Positions 8,083-15,508 of a stretch of 24,064 bases of DNA are shown here, in pieces. Every line of letters starts with the position of its first letter. Position 1 is the stretch's first letter. The notes under the pieces were generated by a model that was not told where the DNA came from, searched no databases, and saw only the letters and a list, made by a program, of their open reading frames with translations. A program made the position numbers and the translations under genes. Source of the stretch: JAJZSS01 sp964463505 (GTDB lineage Bacteria; Chloroflexota; Anaerolineae; Anaerolineales; UBA4823); contig CAYXDC010000051.1 in the NCBI GenBank assembly GCA_964463505.1, positions 1 through 24,064 of the forward strand. The letters run 5' to 3'.

Positions 8083-8988
8083 ATGCAGATAATCATCCCC
8101 CACTTATGGTTTGATCAGGAAGCCAGAGAAGCCGCCGAGTTCTATACTTCCGTGTTTCCCGATTCCAGAATCACGCATACCTCAACCCTGCACGACACCC
8201 CCTCAGGCGATACCGACATCGTTTCCTTTGAGCTGGGGGGGCAATCGTTCATGGCGATTTCTGCCGGTCCGCTGTTCAAGTTTAACCCGTCGGTGTCCTT
8301 TTTCGTTAATTTCGACCCATCCCGCGATCCGAATGCGCGCCAGAATCTCGACGTAATGTGGGACAAATTATCTCAGGGCGGCACAGCGCTGATGCCGCTC
8401 CAGGAGTACCCGTTCAGCAAGCATTACGGCTGGATACAGGACAGGTACGGCCTTTCGTGGCAGCTCATCCTTACGGAGCCCGAAGGGGAGGAGCGGCCAT
8501 TTATCGTGCCATCGCTCATGTTCGTCGGGGCGGTCGCCGGCCGCGCCGAAGAGGCGATCAACCTGTACCTGTCTGTGTTTAATAATTCGAAAATGGGAGC
8601 CATCCACCGCTACGGCCCAGGACAGGAGCCGGATCAAGAAGGGACCGTGATGTTTGCCGATTTTATGCTGGCAGGGCAGTGGTTCGCAGCGATGGACAGC
8701 GCTTATCCGCACGAATTTGCCTTCAATGAAGCAATTTCGCTGCTTGTGAATTGTGACAATCAACAGGAAATTGATTATTTCTGGGGAAAACTCTCCGCAG
8801 TGCCGGAAGCCGAGGTGTGCGGCTGGCTTAAAGATCGCTTTGGCCTGTCCTGGCAGGTATCCCCGGTGGCCATGGATGAGATGATGCGCGCAGGCAGCCC
8901 GGAGCAGATCGCGCGCGTTACGCAAGCTTTTCTCCAGATGAAAAAGTTTGACCTGGCTGAGTTGAAGAAAGCCTACGCAGGTAGCTGA
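8083..8988 (+). CDS. Two-domain VOC / PhnB-like (3-demethylubiquinone-9 3-methyltransferase domain) protein
   Basis: This 301-residue soluble protein has two tandem VOC (glyoxalase-fold) modules of the PF06983 type. Module 1 (about 1-130) opens with IIPHLWFDQEAREAAEFY and closes with a YGWIQDRYGLSWQL block. Module 2 (about 140-275) repeats this pattern with AEEAINLYLSVF and CGWLKDRFGLSWQV. Single-module members are about 150 residues, so this is an internal duplication. Despite the old domain name there is no sign of methyltransferase activity. Members are PhnB-like proteins with unproven function. A strong GGAGG precedes the ATG. The gene is monocistronic and ends at the terminator at 9023-9046. 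Confidence 0.88.
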   Translation: MQIIIPHLWFDQEAREAAEFYTSVFPDSRITHTSTLHDTPSGDTDIVSFELGGQSFMAISAGPLFKFNPSVSFFVNFDPSRDPNARQNLDVMWDKLSQGGTALMPLQEYPFSKHYGWIQDRYGLSWQLILTEPEGEERPFIVPSLMFVGAVAGRAEEAINLYLSVFNNSKMGAIHRYGPGQEPDQEGTVMFADFMLAGQWFAAMDSAYPHEFAFNEAISLLVNCDNQQEIDYFWGKLSAVPEAEVCGWLKDRFGLSWQVSPVAMDEMMRAGSPEQIARVTQAFLQMKKFDLAELKKAYAGS

Positions 8989-9022
8989 GTAACTGGATCA
9001 ACAGGATCTGTCATGTTTTCGA

Positions 9023-9046
9023 GCCGCAGGATGACCTGCGGCTTTT
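9023..9046 (+). terminator. Intrinsic terminator after the VOC gene
   Basis: An 8-bp perfect stem GCCGCAGG / CCTGCGGC (9023-9030 with 9035-9042) is followed by TTTT. The same stem recurs at 9443-9462 in front of the ABC-F gene. Confidence 0.85.
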
Positions 9047-9097
9047 CTTATACAGATGTACGCCTGGGCCAAGCGCAGAAGTATATTGACATATTAA

Positions 9098-9214
9098 CAT
9101 GGATGGACAGGATCAACAGGATGTTTAACGAAACCAGGATCAGGAAAGTGAGCATTTATCCTGTCCATCCTGGATATCCATGTAAACACCGGACCCTTCA
9201 GGTTTTAATTATTG
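9098..9214. repeat. Dispersed repeat, copy 1 (CATGGAT...ATCCATG type)
   Basis: The element opens with CATGGATGGACAGGAT and closes with ATCCTGTCCATCC and ATATCCATG, forming an imperfect long inverted repeat. It is followed by a conserved tail ending CAGGTTTTA. A second copy in the same orientation lies at 11200-11305 on the other side of the ABC-F gene, with matching ends and a diverged middle. A short related piece (GATCAACAGGATCTGTC) occurs at about 8997. Confidence 0.75.
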
Positions 9215-9233
9215 TAGGAGGTAACTGCAGACA

Positions 9234-9407
9234 ATGATGCAGGTTATTCTTGATAGCAACGTTTTTGTATCGGCGAAATTCTATGCTACAATATCCCCGA
9301 TTATGATCCTCGTTCGAAGCGCAACACACACCACCTATCCAGTCGGCTCGATCTCAGGGATTTCCAGCGAGCCTCCTCGAAACGCGCCTGCTGCCCGGTG
9401 TCTCTGA
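9234..9407 (+). pseudogene. Truncated PIN-domain (VapC-like) gene remnant
   Basis: A strong TAGGAGGT ribosome site (9215-9222) precedes two ATGs and a 57-codon frame. Its first 14 residues, MMQVILDSNVFVSA, match the start of PIN-domain toxin ribonucleases, including the first catalytic Asp. After about residue 18 the sequence no longer resembles a PIN domain and runs to a TGA. Full PIN proteins are about 130 residues, so only the first strand and helix remain. It lies between the dispersed repeat and a terminator, and no antitoxin gene is seen upstream. It could still be translated as a short peptide. I call it a remnant from the motif and length. Confidence 0.6.
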
Positions 9408-9440
9408 ACAGATTCTTTAGCCAATCATGCACACCCTTTC

Positions 9441-9469
9441 AAGCCGCAGGCCAGCCTGCGGCTTTTTTT
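9441..9469 (+). terminator. Intrinsic terminator upstream of the ABC-F gene
   Basis: The stem AAGCCGCAGG / CCTGCGGCTT (9441-9450 with 9455-9464) around CCAG is followed by a T-run. The 8-bp core stem is identical to the terminator at 9023-9046, so the pair brackets the repeat and the PIN remnant. Confidence 0.85.
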
Positions 9470-9524
9470 ATTTATCCTTACGAACGCGGTACACTTTACA
9501 CGCTGTTGAATTACAGGAGTCAAA

Positions 9525-11168
9525 ATGATCTCTATCAGCCTGTCCAATATCACCCTGATCCTGGGCGCCAAAACCATCTTCCGCGGGCTCAACTGGGAGA
9601 TCCAGCACGACCAAAAGATCGGCCTGATCGGGCCGAACGGAGCTGGAAAATCCTCCCTGCTCAAGCTGATCGAAGGGGAGCTGAGCGCCGAACCGGGCGG
9701 GGCGGTGGTGCGCGCCAAAGGCCTCTCCGTGGGCTACCTGCCCCAGCAGCCCAACCTGGACCCGCAGCAAACTGCTCTGGAGGCCGCCATGGCAGGCAAC
9801 CCGCGCGTCGTCGAATTAGAGCACACGCTGGAGCGGATTGAGACCAGCCTGGGCGATCCGCAGGTGTACAACCACCCCAAGGCTCTGGAGCGGGCGCTGG
9901 CGCAGCAGGAACGCTGCCTGGCAGAATACCAGTCCCTGGGCGGCGAGCGCTACCCGGAGCGGGTCAAAGACCTGCTGCAAGGCCTGGGCATGGAGGCAAG
10001 CGACTTCGACACGCGGGTCGGAGCGCTGAGCGGCGGGCAGAAAAAGTTGGTGGGGCTGGCGCGCCTGCTGCTGGCGCGGCCAGATGTGCTGCTGCTGGAC
10101 GAGCCCGACAACCACCTGGACCTGGCAGGCAAGGCCTTCCTGGAAGGGCTGATCAACCAGTATCCGGGGCCAGTGGTAATCGTCTCGCACGACCGCTACC
10201 TGCTGGATGCAGTGGTCACGCACATCACCGAGTTGGAAGACGGCGCCCTGATCACTTTCGAAGGCGATTACTCCGGCTATGTGACCGATAAGGAGCTGCG
10301 CCTGGCGCGCCAGGCCGAGCTGTTCCGCGTCCAGCAGCGCGAGATCGAGCGGTTGGAGACGGTGATCAAGCGCTACGCTTTGTGGGGCAAACTCTATGAT
10401 AACGAGAAGTTCGCCAAGCGCGCCAAGACCATCCAGGGGCGACTGGATAAGATGGAGAAGATCGACCAGCCGGTGCTGGAGCGGCGCAAGATGGGGCTGC
10501 AGCTCAACGGCTGGCGGGGATCCAATAAGGTGCTGGAAATCAAGGGGCTGAAGAAATCCTTCACCAACCGCCAGCAGCAGAACCATGTGCTGAATGCACT
10601 GGACCTGCTGGTGTGGCATGGCGAGCGGGTGGGGCTGATCGGGCCGAACGGGGCTGGCAAATCCGTCCTGCTGCGCCTGATCCTGGAGCAAGAAATGCCG
10701 GACGCGGGCGAGATTATCCTGGGCCCGAGCGTGAAAGTGGGCTATTACGCCCAGGAGCACGAGACGCTCGATCCCCAGCAGACTCCCCTGGAGGCGGTAC
10801 GCTATGCCGGGGTGCTGAGCGAATCGAGCGCCGTCGCTTTCCTGATCCGTTACCTGTTCAGCTACCAGCAGGCCAGCCAGAAGATCGGCGACCTGTCGGG
10901 CGGGGAGCGCAGCCGGCTGCAGCTGGCGCTGCTGGTGCTATCGGGGGGGAATTTCCTGCTGCTGGACGAGCCGACCAACAACCTGGACGTGGCCTCGGCG
11001 GAGGTACTGGAGAACGCCCTGGAGGATTTCGAGGGCACGGTGCTGGTGATCTCGCACGACCGCTACTTCCTGGACCGCACGGTAAACCGCATTCTGCTGC
11101 TGGAGGATGGGCGGATTAAGGAATTTGCTGGCGGTTACAGCGATTACGCTGCCGCGGTGGGGATTTAA
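9525..11168 (+). CDS. ABC-F family ATPase
   Basis: This 547-residue cytoplasmic protein has two ABC domains and no membrane segments, typical of ribosome-associated ABC-F factors. Domain 1 has Walker A GPNGAGKS (36-43), signature LSGGQ (168-172) and Walker B VLLLDEP (188-194). Domain 2 has Walker A at 373-380, signature LSGGE (457-461) and Walker B FLLLDEP (477-483). The charged linker at about 255-325 is the part that reaches into the ribosome in characterised members. The usual DEPTNHLD of domain 1 reads DEPDNHLD, while domain 2 keeps DEPTNNLD. AGGAG precedes the ATG. The exact subfamily (Uup, EttA or antibiotic-protection type) cannot be decided here. Confidence 0.93.
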   Translation: MISISLSNITLILGAKTIFRGLNWEIQHDQKIGLIGPNGAGKSSLLKLIEGELSAEPGGAVVRAKGLSVGYLPQQPNLDPQQTALEAAMAGNPRVVELEHTLERIETSLGDPQVYNHPKALERALAQQERCLAEYQSLGGERYPERVKDLLQGLGMEASDFDTRVGALSGGQKKLVGLARLLLARPDVLLLDEPDNHLDLAGKAFLEGLINQYPGPVVIVSHDRYLLDAVVTHITELEDGALITFEGDYSGYVTDKELRLARQAELFRVQQREIERLETVIKRYALWGKLYDNEKFAKRAKTIQGRLDKMEKIDQPVLERRKMGLQLNGWRGSNKVLEIKGLKKSFTNRQQQNHVLNALDLLVWHGERVGLIGPNGAGKSVLLRLILEQEMPDAGEIILGPSVKVGYYAQEHETLDPQQTPLEAVRYAGVLSESSAVAFLIRYLFSYQQASQKIGDLSGGERSRLQLALLVLSGGNFLLLDEPTNNLDVASAEVLENALEDFEGTVLVISHDRYFLDRTVNRILLLEDGRIKEFAGGYSDYAAAVGI

Positions 11169-11199
11169 CCGCAGCCACACGCAGAAAATTAACTATTCA

Positions 11200-11305
11200 C
11201 ATGGATAGACAGGATATTCAGGATTATTAAATCAGGAAACAGATTTTTTATCCTGTCCGTCCTGAATATCCATGTAAATACCAGGCCCTACAGGTTTTAC
11301 TATTT
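11200..11305. repeat. Dispersed repeat, copy 2 (CATGGAT...ATCCATG type)
   Basis: This copy opens with CATGGATAGACAGGAT, continues with a match of ATCCTGTCC and TCCTGAATATCCATG, and ends with the tail CAGGTTTTACTATTTT. It is in the same orientation as the copy at 9098-9214. The two copies flank the ABC-F gene, about 2.1 kb apart. The remaining 11306-11379 holds no feature. Confidence 0.75.
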
Positions 11306-11379
11306 TCTGATTGTGCTGAAGTGGTTTCTCGTTCGTGAAGCCTGAATCGAACAGGTTATAAGGAAAACTGTAGGGTCGC

Positions 11380-13875
11380 TTATAACCTGACTCGTTTAAG
11401 ACGCAGGCTGTTGCTGACCACGAACACGCTCGAAAACGCCATCGCTCCGGCAGCCAGCATGGGGTTGAGCAGCCCGATCGCTGCAGCCGGGATCAGGATA
11501 ATATTGTAGAAGAAGGCCCAAAACAGGTTCTGTTTGATGGTACCCAGCGTACGGCGCGAGAGCTTGAGAGCCCGCTCCACGCCGCGCAGATCGCCGCTAA
11601 TCAGCACCACCGGGGCGGCAGCCATGGCCACATCCGTGCCAGTGCCGATGGCGATACCCACTTCTGCCTGCGCCAGGGCCGGGGCGTCGTTGATGCCATC
11701 CCCGACCATCGCCACCACCTTACCCTGCTCCTGCAAGGACTTCACCTGACTGGCCTTATCAGCGGGCAGCACCTCCGCCAGGACACGGTCCACGCCCACC
11801 TGACGGGCAATGGCGTCCGCGGTCTGCTGGTTGTCGCCGGTGATCATAACCACCTCCAGCCCCAGCGCGTGCAGGCTGGCGATGGCTTCTCGAGAACCTT
11901 CTTTGACCGTATCGGCGACGCCGATCACGCCCTGCAGGGCTCCATCCACCGCCACCAGGATGGCGGTTTTAGCCTCGGATTGCAGGCGCTCGATCTCGGC
12001 TTCCAGGCCATTGAGCGGGATCTGGGCGGCCTGCAGCATGCGCAGGTTACCCACCCACACGGCGCGCCCGTCCACCTCGGCGCGCACGCCGTGGCCCACC
12101 TCAGCCTGAAAGCCCTGCGGCTCACTCAGGACCAGGCTGCGCTCGCCGGCTTCGGCTAATAAGGCTTCTCCCAGAGGATGCTCGGAGCCTTTTTCTACCG
12201 ATGCGGACAACTTAAGCAATTCGTTTTCATCCAATCGACTATGCGCATGACCGTTGGGATCGATCAGGCGCCCATCCGGTCCGACGCCCACACCCGCCGA
12301 TACCTGCACAGGCTGAGAGGCCAGGACGATATCGGTCACCGCCGGCTGGCCGCGCGTGATGGTGCCGGTCTTATCTAACACCACGGTCGTCACACTGCCC
12401 AAGCGCTCCAGCGCCTCGCCGGATTTGAACAGCACGCCCAGCTCGGCCGCCCGCCCGGTGCCCACCATCACCGCGGTCGGGGTGGCTAAACCCAAAGCGC
12501 AGGGGCAGGCGATCACCAGCACGGCGACCATGTTGATCAGGGCGCGTGTGAACAGGCCGATCTCAGCGTTAGCAGGCAGCGGGATCAAAAACATCCAGGC
12601 CAGGAAAGTAAGCGTGGCAATGCCAATCACCACCGGGACAAAGATCGCCGAAACACGGTCGGCCAGCTTCTGGATGGGGGCTTTCGAGCCCTGTGCATCC
12701 TCCACCAGCTTGATGATCTGCGCGAGGGCAGTCTCGCGCCCGACCTTTGTAGCCTCGAAGCGCAGCAAACCCAGCTTGTTGAGCGTGCCGCCGATCACCG
12801 CAGCGCCAGGACCTTTTTCTACCGGCAGCGATTCGCCGGTCAGCATAGCCTCGTCCACGTTGGAGCGGCCCTCGGTCACCACGCCATCCACGGGGATCTT
12901 CTCGCCGGGGCGCACCAGCACGATATCGCCGACGCGCACCTCGTCCACGGCCACTTCCAGCTCCTGCCCGTCGCGCAGGATATGGGCCTGCTTGGGCTGT
13001 AAGCCCATCAGCTTCTTGAGCGCCTCGCTGGTACGGCCCTTGGCGCGCGCTTCCAGGAATTTACCCAGCTTGATCAGAGTGATGATCACTGCTGAGGTCT
13101 CGAAATAGACATGCCCGGGGATGAACTTGAGCAGGACGGCGATCGAATAGAAATAAGCCGCCGAAGAGCCCATGGCGATCAACACATCCATATTGGCCGA
13201 GCCGTTGCGCAGCGCCTTGTAGGCGCCCACGTAATACTGGCTGCCGACGTAAAACTGGACCGGTGTCGCCAGGGCGAACATCAGCCAGTGCACCCACTCA
13301 GCGTGCGCCCACATGCCGAACAGACCCAGGTCGCGGCCCATGGCCAGAATAAATAAGGGTACGGTGAAAAGCAGGCCAACGATAAGGAAATGGCGCTGCT
13401 GCCGGATCTCGGCTTCGCGCGCCAGGCGCTCGGCGTCCTCGGCCTCACCGCCGGTCTCCACGGCTTCGAAGCCGGCCGCGGCCACTGCTTTGCGCAGGTC
13501 GGCCTGGCTGACCAGGGTGGGGATATAGCGCACGCGGGCGCGCTCACTGGCGAAGCTCACCTGGGCCTCCTGGACGCCTTCCAGGCTGGACAGGGCTTTT
13601 TCCAGGCGGCGGGCGTCGTTATCGTCGCTCATACGGCGGATCAGCAGGTCGGCTTCGCCCATGGCGATATCATAGCCGGCGCGCTGGATACGCCCGATCA
13701 CCTGGTCCAGCCCGGTCAGGCTGGGGTCGAATTCGACCGTGGCGCGCTCAGAGGACAGGTTAACCACTGCGGTCTGGACGCCGGATTCTTTTTTGAGGTT
13801 GCGTTCAATGGTCGCCACGCAGTTGGCGCAGGTCATGCCCGTGACGGGCAGGGAGATTTGTTTGGATTCGGGCAT
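11380..13875 (-). CDS. copA: Copper-exporting P1B-type ATPase
   Basis: This 831-residue membrane pump exports Cu(I) using ATP. The first heavy-metal-binding domain has GMTCANC (C16, C19). A second HMA-like domain at about 73-140 has no CxxC. Membrane helices lie at about 162-180, 192-212, 228-250, 254-274, 405-430, 443-470, 780-800 and 803-822. Key motifs are TGES (346-349), CPC in the transport helix (C457, C459), DKTGT with phosphorylated D501, SEHP (564-567), GDGIND (725-730), YN (790-791) and MxxSS (812-816). The CPC, YN and MxxSS set marks the Cu(I) class. An extra segment of about 25 residues (about 520-547, with HAH) interrupts the ATP-binding domain. AGGAG precedes the ATG. It is last in the csoR-copZ-copA operon. 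Confidence 0.96.
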   Translation of the reverse strand: MPESKQISLPVTGMTCANCVATIERNLKKESGVQTAVVNLSSERATVEFDPSLTGLDQVIGRIQRAGYDIAMGEADLLIRRMSDDNDARRLEKALSSLEGVQEAQVSFASERARVRYIPTLVSQADLRKAVAAAGFEAVETGGEAEDAERLAREAEIRQQRHFLIVGLLFTVPLFILAMGRDLGLFGMWAHAEWVHWLMFALATPVQFYVGSQYYVGAYKALRNGSANMDVLIAMGSSAAYFYSIAVLLKFIPGHVYFETSAVIITLIKLGKFLEARAKGRTSEALKKLMGLQPKQAHILRDGQELEVAVDEVRVGDIVLVRPGEKIPVDGVVTEGRSNVDEAMLTGESLPVEKGPGAAVIGGTLNKLGLLRFEATKVGRETALAQIIKLVEDAQGSKAPIQKLADRVSAIFVPVVIGIATLTFLAWMFLIPLPANAEIGLFTRALINMVAVLVIACPCALGLATPTAVMVGTGRAAELGVLFKSGEALERLGSVTTVVLDKTGTITRGQPAVTDIVLASQPVQVSAGVGVGPDGRLIDPNGHAHSRLDENELLKLSASVEKGSEHPLGEALLAEAGERSLVLSEPQGFQAEVGHGVRAEVDGRAVWVGNLRMLQAAQIPLNGLEAEIERLQSEAKTAILVAVDGALQGVIGVADTVKEGSREAIASLHALGLEVVMITGDNQQTADAIARQVGVDRVLAEVLPADKASQVKSLQEQGKVVAMVGDGINDAPALAQAEVGIAIGTGTDVAMAAAPVVLISGDLRGVERALKLSRRTLGTIKQNLFWAFFYNIILIPAAAIGLLNPMLAAGAMAFSSVFVVSNSLRLKRVRL

Positions 13876-13910
13876 AGGAGCTCCTGGAATACCGTTAAAT
13901 TATTTGCATC

Positions 13911-13964
13911 CCTAAACCCCAGGGGTTGAAATCCTCCGGATTTCTTAGACCCCTGGGGTTTAGG
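13911..13964. repeat. Nested palindromic repeat, copy 2
   Basis: Outer 16-bp arms (13911-13926 with 13949-13964) are perfectly complementary and enclose the hairpin GAAATCC-TCC-GGATTTC (13928-13944). The layout and core sequence match the copy at 6947-6991. It sits inside the copper operon between copZ and copA, where the RNA hairpin could lower or stabilise the copA part of the transcript. Confidence 0.8.
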
Positions 13965-13987
13965 ACCGAACCTAGAGTCGGCTGGCA

Positions 13988-14006
13988 GGCGGGTTGAAAA
14001 CCCGCC
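13988..14006. repeat. GC-rich hairpin repeat downstream of copZ
   Basis: GGCGGGTT-GAA-AACCCGCC forms a perfect 8-bp stem just after the copZ stop. There is no T-run on either side, so it is not a standard terminator. The flanking CCCTAC and the motif look like a common dispersed GGCGGGTT/AACCCGCC repeat; only one copy is seen here. Confidence 0.5.
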
Positions 14007-14011
14007 CTACA

Positions 14012-14215
14012 TTAAGCGGCCGGGTAATTTATCTCTGCCAGCAGGGCTTTGATCTGCTCTTCGGTGGCGGGGGCTTCGAAGATGATGGTGGCTTGCTTGC
14101 CGGCGGCGTCGGCGACGACTTCCTTGACGCCTGCCAGCTCGCCCACTTCGGTCTTGATGGTGTGGACACAGTGCATACAGGAAATGTTGGGGATCGAATA
14201 GGTTACCGTGGTCAT
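14012..14215 (-). CDS. copZ: Copper chaperone, HMA domain
   Basis: This 67-residue single-domain protein has the Atx1-like ferredoxin fold and carries Cu(I) to CopA and CsoR. The metal site is in ISCMHC near residue 13-16, with the MxCxxC motif altered to I-S-C-M-H-C. Length and the closing INYPA segment fit the family. It lies between csoR and copA on the same strand, 40 bp after the csoR stop, and is preceded by a GGAGA-type ribosome site. The identity rests on motif, size and operon position and is strong. Confidence 0.92.
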   Translation of the reverse strand: MTTVTYSIPNISCMHCVHTIKTEVGELAGVKEVVADAAGKQATIIFEAPATEEQIKALLAEINYPAA

Positions 14216-14255
14216 TGAGATTCTCCTAAAACATTAAGATTGGATTTACACACCT

Positions 14256-14525
14256 TCAGGTGCGGCTGGCTGCTTCAAACACATCGCTGATCTCGCGCAG
14301 TACGCGCTCGCGCTCATCGGGGTCGTCGCCGCGCACCGCCGTGATCAGGCAGGAATTGAGGTGCTCGTCCAGGATCTGGGCGCTGATCTTGTTCAGCGCC
14401 GCCTGGACGGCCTGGATCTGGCGGATGACGTCGATACAGTAGGCGTCTTCATCCAGCATGCGCTGGATGCCGCGGATATGACCTTCGACAGTTTTGAGGC
14501 GCTGGGCAGCGTTTACATGCTTCAT
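14256..14525 (-). CDS. csoR: Copper-sensing repressor of the CsoR/DUF156 family
   Basis: This 89-residue all-helical repressor binds DNA in the absence of Cu(I). The copper ligands form the classic C-H-C set: C30 (in YCIDV), H55 and C59 (in EHLNSC). The N-terminal RLKTVEGHIRGIQRM signature is present. Members sensing Ni, formaldehyde or persulfide lack this exact set. It is the first gene of csoR-copZ-copA. The ATG at 14525 follows AAGGAG. The promoter and GC-rich pseudo-palindrome just upstream imply autoregulation and copper-induced expression of all three genes. Confidence 0.95.
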   Translation of the reverse strand: MKHVNAAQRLKTVEGHIRGIQRMLDEDAYCIDVIRQIQAVQAALNKISAQILDEHLNSCLITAVRGDDPDERERVLREISDVFEAASRT

Positions 14526-14545
14526 AAGCGAGTGCTCCTTCTATC

Positions 14546-14569
14546 TACCCCCCCCAGGGGGGTGGGGTA
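14546..14569 (-). promoter_or_regulatory. CsoR-type operator
   Basis: A 24-bp pseudo-palindrome starts and ends with TA and has a C-tract facing a G-tract (TACCCC...GGGGTA). This matches the look of known CsoR sites, which are GC-rich with flanking TA. It covers the predicted transcription start of the csoR promoter. Binding is inferred. Confidence 0.8.
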
Positions 14570-14574
14570 GGAGT

Positions 14575-14603
14575 ATTGTACAGTGGAAGTGAGAGGTTGT
14601 CAA
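14575..14603 (-). promoter_or_regulatory. Promoter of csoR-copZ-copA
   Basis: On the minus strand TTGACA (14603-14598), a 17-bp spacer and TACAAT (14580-14575) form a near-consensus promoter. The start point near 14568 falls within the CsoR operator. Confidence 0.88.
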
Positions 14604-14628
14604 GAGGATCAGCTTTGAAAATCTACGT

Positions 14629-14634
14629 TATAAT
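14629..14634 (+). promoter_or_regulatory. Candidate -10 box of the mntA-hepT operon
   Basis: A perfect TATAAT lies 15 bp before the mntA ATG, with no good -35 at the right distance. It would give a leader of about 9 nt starting at the GAGG ribosome site. It is back-to-back with the csoR promoter, so copper regulation and toxin-antitoxin expression could interfere. Confidence 0.4.
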
Positions 14635-14649
14635 TTCATTGAGGCAACA

Positions 14650-14949
14650 ATGAACATCGAAGAAATCCGAAGTAAAAAATTTCAGCTTTACCAGATAGCC
14701 GCCAAATACGGGATCAAACAGGTTTTTATATTTGGCTCGGTTGCCCGCGGGGATAGTAACGAGGTCAGTGATATCGATTTTCTGGTAGAGCTGGATGAAA
14801 ATGCTTCCGTATTTGGGGTGGGGGGATTCCAATATGATGCCCAAAAATTATTAGGGGTCGAAGTTGATGTTATCCCAACTTTTGTTCTACCCTCAATTGA
14901 TGATCAAAATTTCGCACAAACGATCCAGGCTGAGGCAATTAAGGTTTGA
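14650..14949 (+). CDS. mntA: MntA-type minimal nucleotidyltransferase antitoxin
   Basis: This 99-residue protein of the minimal nucleotidyltransferase family has the exact MntA motif GSX10DXD (G29, S30, D41, D43) and a third acidic residue in VEVDVI (D73). In characterised type VII systems MntA transfers AMP groups to a tyrosine of the HepT toxin and silences it. Length is normal for the family. A GAGG precedes the ATG. The gene overlaps hepT by 4 bp (TTGA), the usual two-gene order in this strand. Base composition is more AT-rich than the genes to the left, which suggests acquisition by transfer. Confidence 0.92.
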   Translation: MNIEEIRSKKFQLYQIAAKYGIKQVFIFGSVARGDSNEVSDIDFLVELDENASVFGVGGFQYDAQKLLGVEVDVIPTFVLPSIDDQNFAQTIQAEAIKV

Positions 14950-15281
14950 AAGACAAAAAACTGCTGGAAGATATTCTCAAAGCAATCGAATCTATTGAGG
15001 CATATGCAGTAGACAGCTTTGATGTATTTCAAGCTGATTCGAAAACACAAGACGCGGTTTTATACAATTTAATCATCATTGGCGAAGCAGCTAATCGTAT
15101 AACTGAACAATTTCGAGATAATAATCCATCAATCCCCTGGTCATCTTTGATCGGCACACGCAATATTATTATGCATGGATATGATCAAGTCAGATTACAG
15201 ATAATCTGGGGGATAATGCAGCGCGATCTGACGAATCTAAAAGCAAAGATCACCGAAGTACTGGATATTTATTATCGATAA
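14946..15281 (+). CDS. hepT: HepT-type ribonuclease toxin (DUF86)
   Basis: This 111-residue all-helical HEPN protein carries the RX4HXY motif (R72, H77, Y79 in RNIIMHGY), the active site of HEPN RNases. Y79 in the motif or a nearby tyrosine is the expected target of AMPylation by MntA. Translation begins at TTG 14946, which overlaps the mntA stop as TTGA, so the two are translationally coupled. Length is typical, and the motif is intact, so the toxin is probably functional. It is the last gene before the decayed accessory zone. Confidence 0.92.
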   Translation: MKDKKLLEDILKAIESIEAYAVDSFDVFQADSKTQDAVLYNLIIIGEAANRITEQFRDNNPSIPWSSLIGTRNIIMHGYDQVRLQIIWGIMQRDLTNLKAKITEVLDIYYR

Positions 15282-15312
15282 TGGTTTGTGAAATTTGTGC
15301 CCGGCATCCACG

Positions 15313-15483
15313 ATGATTGATAAAGCAAACCAACAACTCATATATTTCGCTCGAAATTGCACTTTGATCCTCGCCTATATTATTCCAATGACGTTACTGG
15401 GAATAGTTTTCCTGGCATTTTTCACGATTCCTTTGATCTCGACTTTAGACAAACCTAACCATCCCGACGTTAGGTCGGGCTGA
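15313..15483 (+). CDS. Small hydrophobic protein, unrecognised
   Basis: A 56-codon frame starts at ATG 15313, with a GTG six codons earlier as an alternative. Residues about 13-44 form one long or two short membrane segments. The tail (LDKPNHPDVRSG) overlaps an inverted CCTAAC/GTTAGG motif just before the transposase region. No ribosome site is clear and I recognise no family. It may be a genuine small membrane protein or the stump of a gene cut by the neighbouring insertion sequence. Confidence 0.3.
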   Translation: MIDKANQQLIYFARNCTLILAYIIPMTLLGIVFLAFFTIPLISTLDKPNHPDVRSG

Positions 15484-15508
15484 CGATCAGCACATTACCA
15501 ATCGAATA

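Noticed and set aside
9398..9841. A 147-codon plus-strand frame before and into the ABC-F gene
   Set aside because: It crosses a terminator and the ABC-F start in another frame and has no family resemblance.
9525..11168. ABC-F protein as an antibiotic-resistance determinant
   Set aside because: Housekeeping ABC-F proteins have the same motifs. The linker does not allow assignment to a resistance subfamily by eye.
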